Source: Siphonodentalium dalli
Lineage: Eukaryota; Mollusca; Scaphopoda; Gadilida; Siphonodentaliidae
Assembly: GCA_032622095.1 (NCBI GenBank)
Contig: CP136067.1
Coordinates: 192,344,052 to 192,408,051, forward strand
Direction of reading: 5' to 3'
Length of the DNA: 64,000 nucleotides
Part shown: positions 47,204 through 59,068 of the stretch, in pieces
How positions within the stretch are numbered: position 1 is the first letter of the stretch
Layout: every line of letters starts with the position of its first letter
The notes under the pieces: generated by a model
Told to the model about the DNA's origin: nothing
What the model saw: only the letters and a program-made list of their open reading frames with translations
Databases searched by the model: none
Position numbers and translations under genes: made by a program

Positions 47204-47703
47204 TTAAAGGCACGTGAGGCCTTAATTGTCGAAAATATTCATATTTGTTCCAAACACCGTAAACAGAAAAACATTAAAAGCATACAATTTCGTTTATATA
47301 TATCATGACCATCGCGTAAACAGCATGTTATCATAAAGACCTACTATATTTTACCTAAGCAAGAGCCTGATTGTGTTACAGAAGACAGCACAATGCTACT
47401 GGCTAATCACACACAAATGGCATAAACGCTCTTTATTAGTTCCATATCAGGAATTCACCCACAAAGAACGCTCTTTATATTTACCATCATAATATAAACA
47501 AACACCAGAAAAGTAACTTTTTATGCTTTTGTTTACATAACAATAGTCAAATATATGACAATAACATACTGTTTATGCGATATTTCTTATTTGTATACGG
47601 ACAAAGTCTGTCTAATTTTGATGTTCTTTCTGTTTGTGGCGGTTTTTGACGGGTGGAAATATTTTTACAGGATACCCATCGCCAAGGCCAACCGTACCTT
47701 TAA
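47204..47703 (+). mobile_element. 500-bp TTAA-flanked MITE, left copy
   Basis: It begins TTAAAGGCACGTGAGGCC and ends GGCCAACCGTACCTTTAA, so the terminal 18 bp are imperfect inverse repeats with TTAA at both ends. It is repeated inverted at 51773-52272 with no difference noticed over 500 bp. It holds AAACGCTCTTTATT and AACGCTCTTTATA words also seen in the duplicated P450 flanks. No gene. Confidence 0.85.
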
Positions 47704-48572
47704 AACAACCAATCCTTCAAATTATTACAATTACGGTTGATCACTGAATGTTTCTCATTCATCGCACCAGAAAGCCTTTAAATGCGGACCAAAAATCTAA
47801 TAATCGTATTAAATAAACCTTCTCAAACGACAGTTAGTCTACATTCCTACTGAGACATACTTCATCAGTGATATTAGCTGTTAGATTATTCATTTTGTTC
47901 CCGCAATAAAATCTTCAAGAGTGGCCCAGACATTGTTAACACCTAAATATCGAAAGCAATTAACGGTCATAAAAAGTTACATACTGCAACAATGAGACAT
48001 CCGCGAAGATACATCCGCGAATGCATACATCCTGCAAAATGTCTAACCTGTTCGCAATAGACCTATACATTTTTAATCACATTTACTCAGTAGCTCCTAT
48101 ATGCCATCACCAAAAGGGCGTAACAAGCTGTTTTGTGTCATTTTGTCGGGCAGAATCTGGGCACTACATGTCCAAAATCCGCTATAATCCGCTTTGGAGA
48201 AAATTCTCTATTCAAGATGGCTGCTGGTTACAGTTAAGTAATTATTTACCTTTTTTTTAATTCTCTCCTGCATATTGGACCAAAATCATTCGGAGGGCAC
48301 CACCAATCGAATTATACTTCACTGTAACCTAAAGTGACAACAGTGTCAATGACTGTCATCTGAAAACGACACAAATCGGTCCATGGAATCTTCGTATTTT
48401 GAAGTGAAGTACGCAATATCTATAGTATTACATGACTTTGTTTTCTTCACATTAACCCTTTTCGGGCCCACCCTGTTTACAGTCGCGACAAAACATATCT
48501 TAAAATTAACATTGCCTTGTGAGGTCCATGTCGATAAAGTAAAGGATGGTAGTATATATACCCATCATTGTC
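47704..48572. other. Unrecognised sequence between MITE and foldback
   Basis: AT-rich DNA with two open frames of 70-80 codons that match nothing I know. It has no symmetry with the opposite side (50842-51772). Confidence 0.4.
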
Positions 48573-50841
48573 GTTATAGTCCAGTGCATTTATGAGGATA
48601 AAGTGCCAAACCTCAAACAAATTGCAACACAATGCTTCTTAGCAGGATTATGTCTATTAACCAATTATAAACAACATACTAAATATCAAAAAGGATAAAG
48701 AAAGGGGAAATTGTAAAATTTTGTGAAATCAATTTGGTAAACATTTTTAAAATACTCATTTTATAGCTTTTCAAGGATGTTTATAAAAACTTTTTACCTG
48801 TCCTTCCATTTATATATCCGTTTTGTTGAGTACACAGTCCTGATTACAGAACAGAAAACATTTTCCATATAAGTTGAGTATTTTTCGAGTTATGTGTCTC
48901 CAAAATTGGGAGATTGTCTAATTTCGGAGCCTCAATTTCTTAAGAATTAGCTAAAATCCATAATTAATGGTCTAATATTTAATAAACTAGAGAATAATGA
49001 AGGGATATCTTACTGTTGTATTAGTTTCCTGACTATATTGTGCACAAAAAATTATTACTTTATGCATCTATGATCGAGAAGACAAAAATATTCTTAAACA
49101 AAATGTGTGTTCCATTATATGGACTTGCCACATTTGCCTTGTGACACAGAACTGGTGTGATAAATACCATATTTGAGGTCATACAACTCAATAAATTGAT
49201 ACCCATATGCCCTGTATTTCTCATAACCTCTTAAGTATACTAGGTTAAATACACTGTGCTAGAATTGCTATATACATATGTGCCAAAATTAACTTATGGC
49301 TATATGAATCCTGTTTTGACTCTTTTCCATAAATGCCATTTTGGACTGTTTTGTGGTGTTTTTGTCCATAATCAAGTTTGTTTTTTGCACAAATAGTAAA
49401 CAACAACGAATACAATTAGTGTTTAATGAGTAAAATCATTTTAACGTTCCTCCTAAAACAGTTAGTGTTGGAAAAATAGGATTATATTGGTTATACTAAT
49501 TAACAGTCACTGGATTTCACATATTTTTCAAGAAACTGACTCCAAATTTGAATGTTGATAATGGGGTAGGTGAAATCACAAAAGGCTATGATCTTGTCAC
49601 CATATTCTAGTCAGACAAAGGGTTGTTTTATTCCTGTTTGTGTAGATTATTCTTGCATGATAAAAAGTTTAGTACTTAGTGGAGGTTTATTTTGAACTTT
49701 ATGAGCATGTTATATAGAACCAGCCCGATATAATGATTTGCCATTTCGCGATTGAATTGCAACAAAAAGGATCGTAGCTCTAAATATGAACATCAAACAG
49801 GAATCAGTATACTCAGTATGAAATGATAAGGTTTGTAGGAGCTGGTGATGGGTAAAGTTTTATGCATCAAGGTCCATATTTTCTAGATTTTGTCAATATG
49901 GTTTCCCCTACCCCATTTTTAAGATATTCAAATTTGGTGTCAGTTTCGAGAAACATGAGGTAAATTCAGTGAAATTCATTGACATATCCAATATAAGTCT
50001 TTTATTTCAACACTAATGTGATTTAGGAGGAAAGTTCAAATGATTTACACATTAAACGCACATTGTTTTTACTATCTATGCCCAAAAACCTTTAAAAATG
50101 AACAAAAACGCCCAAAATGGCATTTTTAGAAGAGTCAATTCTAAGAATTCATAGGGCCATCATTTGATTTTCTACTCCATGATTTGGGAAAATCCTTTAC
50201 AATGTGTTTAACTATGTATACTTAAGTGATTATGAGGCGGAATATGGATAGATATTTATTGAGTTGTATGACATCAAATATGCTATTTCATCACGCTTGT
50301 TCTGGACCACAGGCAAATTTGGCTGTCCATACAATGGTGGAACACACATTTTGTTTAAGAATATTTTTGTCCTCTCAATCATAGATGCATAAAGAAATCA
50401 TATTGTGTGCACAACCTAGAGAGGAAATGACTAAAACAACAAGAAATCCCTTCATTTTTCTTTAGTTTTTAAAATACAAGACAATAAAAAATGGATTTTA
50501 ATTAATTTTGAGAAATTGAGGCACATAACTCCAAAAATACTCAACGTATCCATGAAAGGTTTTCTGTTCTGTAATCAGGGTTGTGCACTCTACAAAATGG
50601 ATATATAAATGGAAGGACATGTAAAATGAAGTTTTTTATAAACATCCTTAAAAATCTATAAAATGAGTATTTTACCAAATTTTGACAAATTTATTTCACC
50701 AAATTCAACAATTTCGCCTTTCTTGATTCTTAATGATTTTTAGAATATTGTTTGTGATGGGTTAAAGTACTTATTCCCACTGAGAAACTTTGTGTTGCAA
50801 TTAGTTTGAGGTAAAACCATAAATGCACTGGACTATTATAG
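48573..50841. repeat. 2.27-kb imperfect palindrome (foldback, arms about 1.1 kb)
   Basis: The left side (TATAGTCCAGTGCATTTATG...) is inverted on the right (...ATAAATGCACTGGACTATTATA) around a centre near 49707. Matching blocks occur along the whole length: CTCATTTTATAG...GGATGTTTATAAAAA, CCTGATTACAGAACAGAAAA, AAATGCCATTTTGG, and GGGGTAGG...CAAATTTGAAT. Identity is roughly 75-80 percent with many indels. No open frame of note. It is an old foldback transposon or inverted duplication, lying between the two 500-bp MITEs. Confidence 0.75.
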
Positions 50842-51772
50842 CTGACCTATTTCTCTCTGAGAAAATATGGACGATGGTTCGCTTGATAAACACGGCCGCA
50901 CATTAGCTTGAATTGGCCACATTTGACCAATTCTGAGTTTTATTCAACGCGATTTTAGCATACAACTGAAGTTTTGAGTGCAACAGAACTGTTTTGTGCT
51001 TAAAGGAATTATTTTGCCAACAAGATATGTTTGTTCTCTTCATAATGTTAATTATAGATGTTTAAAAGACCAAGTTCGCCAAGAAAATTCAAAATCGAGC
51101 AGCTAATATTTTTATTATATTGATAGAAATTCAAAATCGAGCAGATAATATTTTTATTCTATTGATAGCAATTAGAAACAAAAATCGCGGAAGTATCCGA
51201 AGATTTTACTCAGGTAAGTCTCATGACTGATTATTGCGACCAAATGACTACAATGCGGTCACATGACCGATCAGCTGATCGGCGCGGTCTGGTAATATCT
51301 GTGCTTACCAGTGACAGCGGTGGGCGGAGCTTGAAATAATTTCGGCAATCGCGCAACGGGTTGATAGTTACATATGAAATATCGCAGTCTCTCCGATTAA
51401 ATGCCTTTATACAATAAATAAATAGTGATAACTAAATAAAAACTGGTTGAATGTGCTGATTATGAACTGAATTTACTAGAATATTAGATTATATAACGAA
51501 TAATGATGACTATAATGTGTACTTTGAACGATAAAAGTGGAGTGAAACGAGATTAACTTTTGCGGAAATGCAATGAGCGGAATATCGTGAGAAACGAAAT
51601 TGAACTGTTTCTGCAAGAATAAAAGTTGTGTGCCTTCTAACTTCTTCTTCTTTTTATGGTACAAATTTCGGATGTTAATTTATACCAGTGATATAATGTC
51701 ATACTATTGTGCATTATAGAAATGCAATTAAACACCAATGGGGCGTCCGAGTCACCGTGAAAAAGGTGTTGG
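50842..51772. other. Unrecognised sequence with a short tandem duplication
   Basis: A 53-bp direct duplication lies at about 51083-51175 (AAATTCAAAATCGAGCAG...AATATTTTTATT, twice). A 16-bp palindrome CCGATCAGCTGATCGG is at about 51267-51282. No gene was recognised. Confidence 0.5.
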
Positions 51773-52272
51773 TTAAAGGTACGGTTGGCCTTGGCGATGG
51801 GTATCCTGTAAAAATATTTCCACCCGTCAAAAACCGCCACAAACAGAAAGAACATCAAAATTAGACAGACTTTGTCCGTATACAAATAAGAAATATCGCA
51901 TAAACAGTATGTTATTGTCATATATTTGACTATTGTTATGTAAACAAAAGCATAAAAAGTTACTTTTCTGGTGTTTGTTTATATTATGATGGTAAATATA
52001 AAGAGCGTTCTTTGTGGGTGAATTCCTGATATGGAACTAATAAAGAGCGTTTATGCCATTTGTGTGTGATTAGCCAGTAGCATTGTGCTGTCTTCTGTAA
52101 CACAATCAGGCTCTTGCTTAGGTAAAATATAGTAGGTCTTTATGATAACATGCTGTTTACGCGATGGTCATGATATATATAAACGAAATTGTATGCTTTT
52201 AATGTTTTTCTGTTTACGGTGTTTGGAACAAATATGAATATTTTCGACAATTAAGGCCTCACGTGCCTTTAA
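51773..52272 (-). mobile_element. 500-bp TTAA-flanked MITE, right copy
   Basis: Inverted copy of 47204-47703 (coordinates sum to 99476 throughout, so no net indels). TTAA is at both ends. Either two independent insertions of one very young family, or the terminal inverted repeats of a 5.07-kb composite unit. Confidence 0.85.
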
Positions 52273-53410
52273 AACGTCATGATATCTTATATTCGTCATA
52301 ATAATCTCCCTCTCCATGTTCTTCCTATGTGTGGAGAAGTGAACGACTGCGGACCGATTGTTAAAACCATTCCAGTCAATATATGATCAGATACCGCGTA
52401 AACAAAAGAATTAACTCGCATACACAACAGACTGTCGAAACCACAATAAGTATTAATTACGCACTTTGGCATTATAACGCTATTTTTTTCCTCTAAATTG
52501 TAGGGTAGCCGGGCATTTTTGTTCAGTTAGTGTTTGTTGTCCGTTTTTTTTTCGTTTTTTTTTAGGTTTTGATGGCAGATATCGACATCCAAGAGAATAA
52601 GTTTTTAATTGTTGTTAGCCCAGAACAAAAACCAACGATCGCCTCTAATAAAGAGCGTGCATGTATCGTCGCACACACGCGGTAGACAATACAGAGCGTT
52701 CTCAATTATGAAGTTGTGATCGTTTTCGAGGTATCATGGGTGATTTTGTATGTGGTATTGTAACATTTAAATATAAAGAGCGTCCATGTTTCCGTTGTCC
52801 AAAAGCACTAGACAATAACGAGCGTTCTCAATTATGAAGTTGTGATCGTTTTCGAGGTATCATGGGTGATTTTGTATGTGTTATTGTAACATTGGAATAT
52901 AAAGAGCGTCCATGTTTCAGTTGTCCAAAAGCGGTAGACAATAAAGAGCAATCTCAAATATGGACGGTGTTGTCTTTTTCGAGGTACTACTTAATGGGTA
53001 ATTTGTATATGGCATGGTGGCATTCGAATATACGAATTGAGAATTTGGAAATAACTTACATAGAACAACAAATGAAACACCTAACATATAGTTAATATTA
53101 TCAAGCCCAGCGTTGTTGTTGGGGGCGTCTTATGATATAGCTGATGCGATCGTCAGCTGCCATTACCATTCACTTTGAGTCACCTTTGTTATAGTGCACA
53201 CAATTTCGCCGGTTGACACCGATGAATACTCGCTGAGTGACTATCAAATTTAGCGCAAAAGTAACATTTATTCAACAAACCGAACACGCGACGGCATGTT
53301 ATTAATGCAAAAACGACTATCCTATGCGCTAATAATTACATTACTCTATTCATATAAAAATATGGTCTTCTATACAATAATGACTTCCAACGTGAGTCAT
53401 ACTATCTTGA
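52273..53410. repeat. Duplicated flank of the P450 genes, copy B (first part)
   Basis: 52620-53410 matches 2800-3417 in the same orientation. Here a block of about 125 bp (TCTCAATTATGAAGTTGTGA ... AAAGAGCGTCCATGTTTC) is tandemly repeated two to three times (52690-52950), more than in copy A. 52273-52600 is AT-rich and unrecognised. Confidence 0.7.
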
Positions 53411-54796
53411 CGGGATACTTCACGGGAACTTCCCTGATCACAAGTCATGGAAGACTATCGTTAAAAGTGTTGTAAAGATAACTTACACGACACAGTGGAA
53501 AGCAACTATTTCCAACGAAAGGAGGTTTACTATTGTCAAACATGTTCTCCGTGACCCCCTATCCGGATGGAAAATATGGAGACTCTTTCAATGTCACCCA
53601 AACGCAACTGATAAATTCTAAAACTTGGCCAAACTTCTCAACAAAACAACCTACCCAAATAACTTGACCTGCTACCAGTGTTTCAAAGCATACGACAACG
53701 AACTTGATCACTTAATGTTCTGCTGTTCAGCCCACCCAATTCTGATGTTAAGGAACCAGTTATGGGGGACAATACTTAATCATAACGGCGTGTCAGTGTT
53801 CCTCTACTTGGACGGCTTATCTAAAATGAATTTCTAGCAATCATTCTTGGGACCGAGGATCCGTACTTAACGTATCCCATTCAGAAATACCACAACCTGA
53901 TTATCGAGGTGTCATCATCTTTTCTTCTGACAATGTCCAGACTGGTGTCAAACACAATTCAACTGATATGACAATGTCCAGATACATGCCAAATTTTGAA
54001 TTAACATAAGAACCTAATGCATGTAATATTTTTCGTAGTGATGCCCCTCATTTGATCACACGGTTGTGATATACGTATATATATTTTGTGTGTGCAGGCT
54101 AACACATAGATCTAATTTGTTTTCTAAATAGTATATGCTGCCTAACTATTATAACAACCTCACGCATGTGAGGTGTTCCATAGTGACGCCCGTCATTCAA
54201 CGGCTATACGGGTGATGGATACATACATCTGTTTTGTGCATCAAACATGTGCATCATCTGTTTTCTAAATTATCTAAGCATACCATATACATAGCGAATA
54301 TTGTCATAACCTCAGCATGTGAGATATTCCTTGGTGACGCCCATCAGCGATCACACGGATGCGATATATGTAAATTTGTTTTCTGCATCCAAACATGTGT
54401 ATAAGGTGGTATTCAAATTAGTCTATGCATACATAACATTGGATTACCATAATAATCTCACGCGTGTGAGATATTCCTTAGTGACGACCATCATCGATCA
54501 CATGCACGGGTGTGATATATGTAACTTCGTTCTGCGTATCCATTTTATGTATAATTTATTTGTTTTATAAATAGTCTATATTACGAGTTATAGCTTCAAC
54601 ATTCGAGAACACGAGTACTATGTCTATATACAATTATACATCATTCGCATGTGATCATTATATCGTAACATGTCTATATTTATACATTGAGTGCACGTGC
54701 TTGTGATTTGATCTTTGATTTATGTATAATGCATTTGTAAATGACCATGTACAAATTATCTCTCTCCTCAAAAGGAGGCAATAAACAATATATACA
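53411..54796 (+). mobile_element. 5'-truncated non-LTR retrotransposon with repeated 3' end
   Basis: Inserted into the duplicated flank. In copy A the sequence runs from 3417 to 3441 across 23 bp, which is replaced here by 1.39 kb. The coding part (about 53425-53990) is a reverse-transcriptase tail with a zinc-type motif CYQCFKAYDNELDHLMFCC and internal stops near 53620 and 53836. It is followed by four tandem units of about 147 bp, then a CTCCTCAAAAGGAG hairpin and AATAAA (54780-54785). A 3' tail without the front part is normal for LINE insertions. The clade is not certain. Confidence 0.65.
54030..54600 (+). repeat. Tandem repeat, unit about 147 bp, four copies
   Basis: The landmark GTGACGCCC (or variant) recurs near 54039, 54183, 54335 and 54481, spacings of about 144, 152 and 146. 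Each unit has a CTCACGC-TGTGAG type hairpin just before it, and ATCACACGG...GTGATATATGTA, then TGTTTTCTAAAT. The units are diverged. They probably form the 3' untranslated region of the LINE that contains them. Confidence 0.75.
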
Positions 54797-55340
54797 GCGA
54801 TGTAATCTATATATACACCGCGCACACACAACCCGATTCCGCATTTTAGTATCGGCTGACTAAACTCCGGCTCCGAATCAGTGTTTTTTAATTTGCTCGC
54901 CCCACTACTACGTCATCCATAATTTAGTCACGGAAATATACGAATACCGGTGGTGATATTATTTATTAATTTTTCGGGTTGTTTAGTATGCGATCGGAAT
55001 GGGACTTGGGTCATTTTAATCACAACATGGAGGGCTTTTCGGTTGCATTTGATAGTTTCTAGACCCGACAAATCCTTTAAACGTATGTGCACAGAAACGG
55101 TCACATCACTCAAAGACACCGCTGTGTTGAACTTTTTGCCGATAAATGACCTAAAACAGACCAATTGGCCATCATTTAACCCTGCACTGGTCCTGTTTTA
55201 CATCAAATTTGAGAGACTAGCTACAGATAACGATGCAGAAACTGTTCGCTCTTATGGCTCGTCAACAAACCTCTATTCCACTGTTGTAGTGACAAGCAAT
55301 GTACAGCGCGTGAACGGATACCATCACATTCATTAAATGT
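54797..55340. repeat. Duplicated flank of the P450 genes, copy B (second part)
   Basis: Matches 3441-3582 and, after the 1.5-kb insertion in copy A, 5107-5440. It provides the empty site (GTCACGGAAATATACGAATA at about 54928-54947) for that insertion. Confidence 0.75.
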
Positions 55341-55639
55341 ACATATATATGGGCTCCAATTTGAAAAAAAACGGACATTTACGAGGTGAAAATTGGAAGA
55401 CAAAATCGCCCAGATGGGTTAATATTGGCTTCTCATTGATGACCATCGACTCAAATAATATAAGATGCCACTTGGAACAAGTTCCCCAATTGTTTGTTGG
55501 TCAATATTGATACGAAATCCGTCATTGGTCCCAAATGCGAACAATGGCCATTTTTGTGCTTTGTGAAGTAATTATTTCCCATAGGCCTCAGTACACTAAC
55601 ATATAATGACGTGCAGCCCTGAGTATCCACGAATTGTGA

Positions 55640-55760
55640 GCAATGAGAATATGATAACCATGCATGGTCCAAGCTAAAGTGAACTATCCGGCATCCAACC
55701 CAGTGCACAGCCATGTCAGTGATGACCTTCTGAATTGCAATCACCATAGCTGTTAAAATA
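55640..55760 (-). other. Conserved 100-bp block, copy 1 (open on minus strand)
   Basis: 55664-55765 and 58965-59068 are about 88-90 percent identical and lie 3.3 kb apart. On the minus strand both read without stops (VITDMAVHWVGCRIVH here, VVTDMAMHWVGCRIIH there). It could be a fragment of a duplicated exon or of a repeat. I do not recognise the peptide. The surrounding 55340-56197 has no other identified feature. Confidence 0.35.
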
Positions 55761-56197
55761 TCATCTATTCTCTTTGGCTATCAAACCAAAGCATATACAT
55801 TATGACATTTTAAACAATACTTTATCGTCATAACGAATCCCCCTGATTGGGAATACCACACACTACTCTCATTAGCCCTTACTTCGTACTGAGTCGGAGA
55901 CCAAGATCAAGATAAGATACCCTACACACCTGGTGTTGCTACGGTGTTGAGTTAAATGTTTTAGCAATTTATATCTTCCTAAACTTTTTCCTTTACTAAA
56001 GGTTATTAATAATATTAACTATTCTAACTGTAATTAAATGTCATTCTTGGCACCGTAAATACGCCGCTACCTTCGTTCATGTACAAAATACCGTATCAAT
56101 GTTTACTTCATTTCACGTCACAAACTTCATTTATAATACTTATCAATCGGTCATAATTATCTAAACTTCAATCTAAAGTTGTATTCTCACATATTTA

Positions 56198-57926
56198 TTA
56201 CATGTCACTAATTGGTCGAACAAACAAGCTTTCAATTTCGACACACCTAAAATTATTCGACTCATTAGTTGTGCCAATTCTTTTATACGGCTGTGAGGTA
56301 TAGGGTATGGGTGATAACTCTATGATTGAACGCGTACATCGTAAATTCTGCATCTGAAATCCCCAACGCCCAGTTATATGATGTATGGGGAATTGGGAAG
56401 ACAACCATTACATGTAAAAATCAAATTTCGAATAGTGAAATTCGGGATGAAATTAGTAACAGGTAAATGTAACCGATTGAGCAGTCAATTATACGATGTA
56501 ATGTATTCTCTTTCAGATGAAAAAATATATGAATTTTCATGGCTTAAATCGCTCCGAGCAATTTGAGACAATACTGGTTTATCACATATATAATTACTAG
56601 AAGGTGACCCGACTTCGTCCGGGCTTTGACCTTGAATTGACCATTTTGAAGGTCAATGTCAGGTGGGGTCAAACACCAACACCCCAAAAATGGTGGAAAT
56701 CGGCCCAGCGGATACCGGGAAATCGGCCCAGCGGATACCGAGATACCCTATGCATCAAATTTCGTCCGTAAAAATCCGCCAGTTTAACCCGATTTGATTT
56801 CCACTCAAGTATATAAACGCGCCTCATATACACACGCTCATTAACGTAAAGATAAATTACCATCGGTGCCCGAGATATCGCCAAGATATCTGAAACAGTC
56901 AAATGCATCGGCCGGTTAAGCGTTAACGTGGTCTAACGTTATGACCTCTAACGACGTCATAGAAGTTACGCATTGTTTTTATCCTGATGGAAGATAGTAC
57001 CACTTCTTCTTGATAATTGAGGCAGATAACTAAAACGGATACATACGCATTATATATCGTTGGAAAGAGGAAACACGAAGGATTCTCACAGTGTCATTAT
57101 TATGACTGACATTTTATTATTCGCGCTGTTTCGAATCGATTTGTAAGCACCGAACTGAAATGAAAGTCCCGTAACACAGCGTAAAAACAGATTTGACCGG
57201 TTTTAAGGTCAAGGTCACGCCGCACGAACAAATGGACGGGCCCATGTTCGTTCCCGGGTCGAAATACGTGTCCGTACCAAGTTTGGTCGAAATCGGTCCA
57301 GCCGTGTTCGAGTCCATCGCGAACACACACACACACACACAAACACACAGATCTTCCAAAATATATAATAGATACCAAATGAACGGTTTAGACGATAAAC
57401 ATGTAGAATCCACGTTATGCGAAAGTTGAGCGACCAATTTAATCAAGAATGGTACGCCTCGATGGAATCATCGTCAAAGGGTCGTGCTTATAAACTTATA
57501 AAAGATAAATTTATAATGGAAAATTATCTAGGTTCATTGAACCACAAAGATATTTATATATTAGCAAGGTTTAGAACCGCGAATCATTTCCTGCCAGTGG
57601 AAATTGGTCGTTGGAACAACACACCGTGTGTTAATCGGAAATGCACTTTTTGTTCAAAGAAAGTCATTGGGAATGAATACCATGTTATTTTTGAATGTGA
57701 GTTTTTTGCCCGCGAAAGACATCTTTATTTACCAAAATCATATGTCAGAATTCACAATGAAAAGAAATTCAAAATTCTGTTAGCTAATAGTAAGACACAT
57801 ATTATGAGAAAGTTATGTAAGTTTATCAGACTTATTAATGAAACTGCAAACTGCTCTCCTGGATACCTTACTCATTGCACGCCGCATCACTTTCTTTTCT
57901 ATTTCAAAATTATTGTTGCGTACTGA
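56198..57926 (+). pseudogene. Non-LTR retrotransposon reverse-transcriptase tail, split by a Helitron
   Basis: Plus-strand pieces in order: KLFDSLVVPILLYGCEV and IERVHRKFCI near 56250-56360, MYGELGRQPLHVKI and KLVTGKCNRLSSQLYDVM at 56378-56566, then after the Helitron at 56597-57372 the piece from about 57380 on: SSKGRAYKLIKDKF, LARFRTANHFLPVEIGRW, and a zinc-type CTFCSKKVIGNEYHVIFEC. This is the thumb-to-C-terminus region of a LINE reverse transcriptase common in marine invertebrates. Stops at about 56309, 56357 and 56564 show it is dead. No catalytic domain is present. Confidence 0.8.
56597..57372 (-). mobile_element. Helitron-like element, inverted copy
   Basis: Reverse complement of the element at 664-1428: read on the minus strand it starts TCTATTATATATTTTGG after an A and ends ...CACCTTCTAG before a T, with a terminal hairpin. 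It interrupts the LINE tail around it, which resumes on the other side. Internal (CA)n and TGTG microsatellite lies at 57322-57350. A short tandem duplication (AATCGGCCCAGCGGATACCG twice, about 56698-56740) is specific to this copy. Confidence 0.7.
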
Positions 57927-58013
57927 CCGTTATACTTATTCCAGATATTCTAATACCATCACATGTACATAATACTTATGTATGTACAATGGTGAATGAA
58001 CAAAGACTTACTT

Positions 58014-58200
58014 AAGGATTAACTGTCATGTGGACTGTTTTATGGAGATGTAACCGTGAGGTAAGTGGTCATAACTTGTGTAAAGCCCGAAGGGTTTACA
58101 TACAAGTTATGACCACTTACCTCAAGGCTTTACACAAGTTATGACCACTTACCTCACGGTTACATCTCCATAAAAACAGTCCACATGACAGTTAATCCTT
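58014..58200. repeat. Near-perfect hairpin with 74-bp arms
   Basis: 58014-58087 is the inverse of 58127-58200, with only one or two differences. The loop (58088-58126) holds a further inverted copy of the inner part (TTACATACAAGTTATGACCA...), so the left arm can pair with either of two partners. Probably a small foldback transposon. No gene is seen in 57927-58964 otherwise. A short GGGTTGGTTTTC repeat lies at about 58743-58770. Confidence 0.85.
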
Positions 58201-58964
58201 ATATTTATATACATTTAGCGAAAAAGCCACTTTTGTAAATGTATTTAAATCGAAAAGTGTATCGTGACAAAACCAGCCCAAAATATCCCATAGAACCCGA
58301 CCAGAAACCAGTTGAGAACAATTTCAAAACGAGGCTCTTTATATTGAAACCTGATGATTTATTAAGTCAATCCTGCGCGAGTTCAAATGCGCCCAAAACA
58401 TTACGCGTTCTTCTTCTCAAAAATCAATGACGCGTCGATGTAATTATGGTTGCAATTATGACCCTCTTGCGCGTTCACCGAGAAATAATTGCAACTAGTC
58501 ACGTGGGCGCCGACCAATCGGAATGCTGGATTTAGTGATAATCACATTCAGTATGTAAATATTACTACGTAAATCACATTATTTCGGTCATTATTCAACA
58601 ATATTCGCGCTCGTACTTTCATTCATTTCATCTGTTTGTCTGTTATGCTCGTTATGCCGTACTTCCGGTTTGTTTGTGCACGCGGTTGCTAAGGCGCCGC
58701 GCCCACGGTATCAATGCACCGGGTCGGATTTCGGGTTACTTTTCGGGTTGGTTTTCGGGTTGGTTTTGCGATGCATCATGGGAAAGGGTTGCTTTTGAAA
58801 AAAAGCAAAGTGACCAGTCAGTCAGCAACGGTCGCGGGGTTTACAGTGATTAACAGACATAGAGACGTACATCACAAATCAACAATTAAACGTACTGAAA
58901 CTTGATGAAAATTACCAGAAAACCCATGAGACGGATCTGAACTAAATACATTTATATATACACG

Positions 58965-59068
58965 GTTCAAGCTACAGTGAATTATCCGGCATCCAACCCA
59001 GTGCATAGCCATGTCAGTGACGACATCATGAAATGCAATCACCATAGCTGTTAAAATATCATCCAAAC
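58965..59068 (-). other. Conserved 100-bp block, copy 2
   Basis: Partner of 55664-55765. It is open on the minus strand with conservative changes (ITDMAVHW against VTDMAMHW). The flanks differ apart from a few bases. 59069-59480 shows nothing recognisable. Confidence 0.35.

Noticed and set aside
48021-48595. Two plus-strand frames of 70-79 codons upstream of the P450
   Set aside because: No homology that I can recognise, no conserved partner, and typical of chance frames in this AT-rich DNA.
55221-55403. 60-codon minus-strand frame and 128-codon plus-strand frame at 54950-55336
   Set aside because: They lie in the duplicated P450 flank. The copy at 5107-5440 breaks the frames, and no domain is recognisable.
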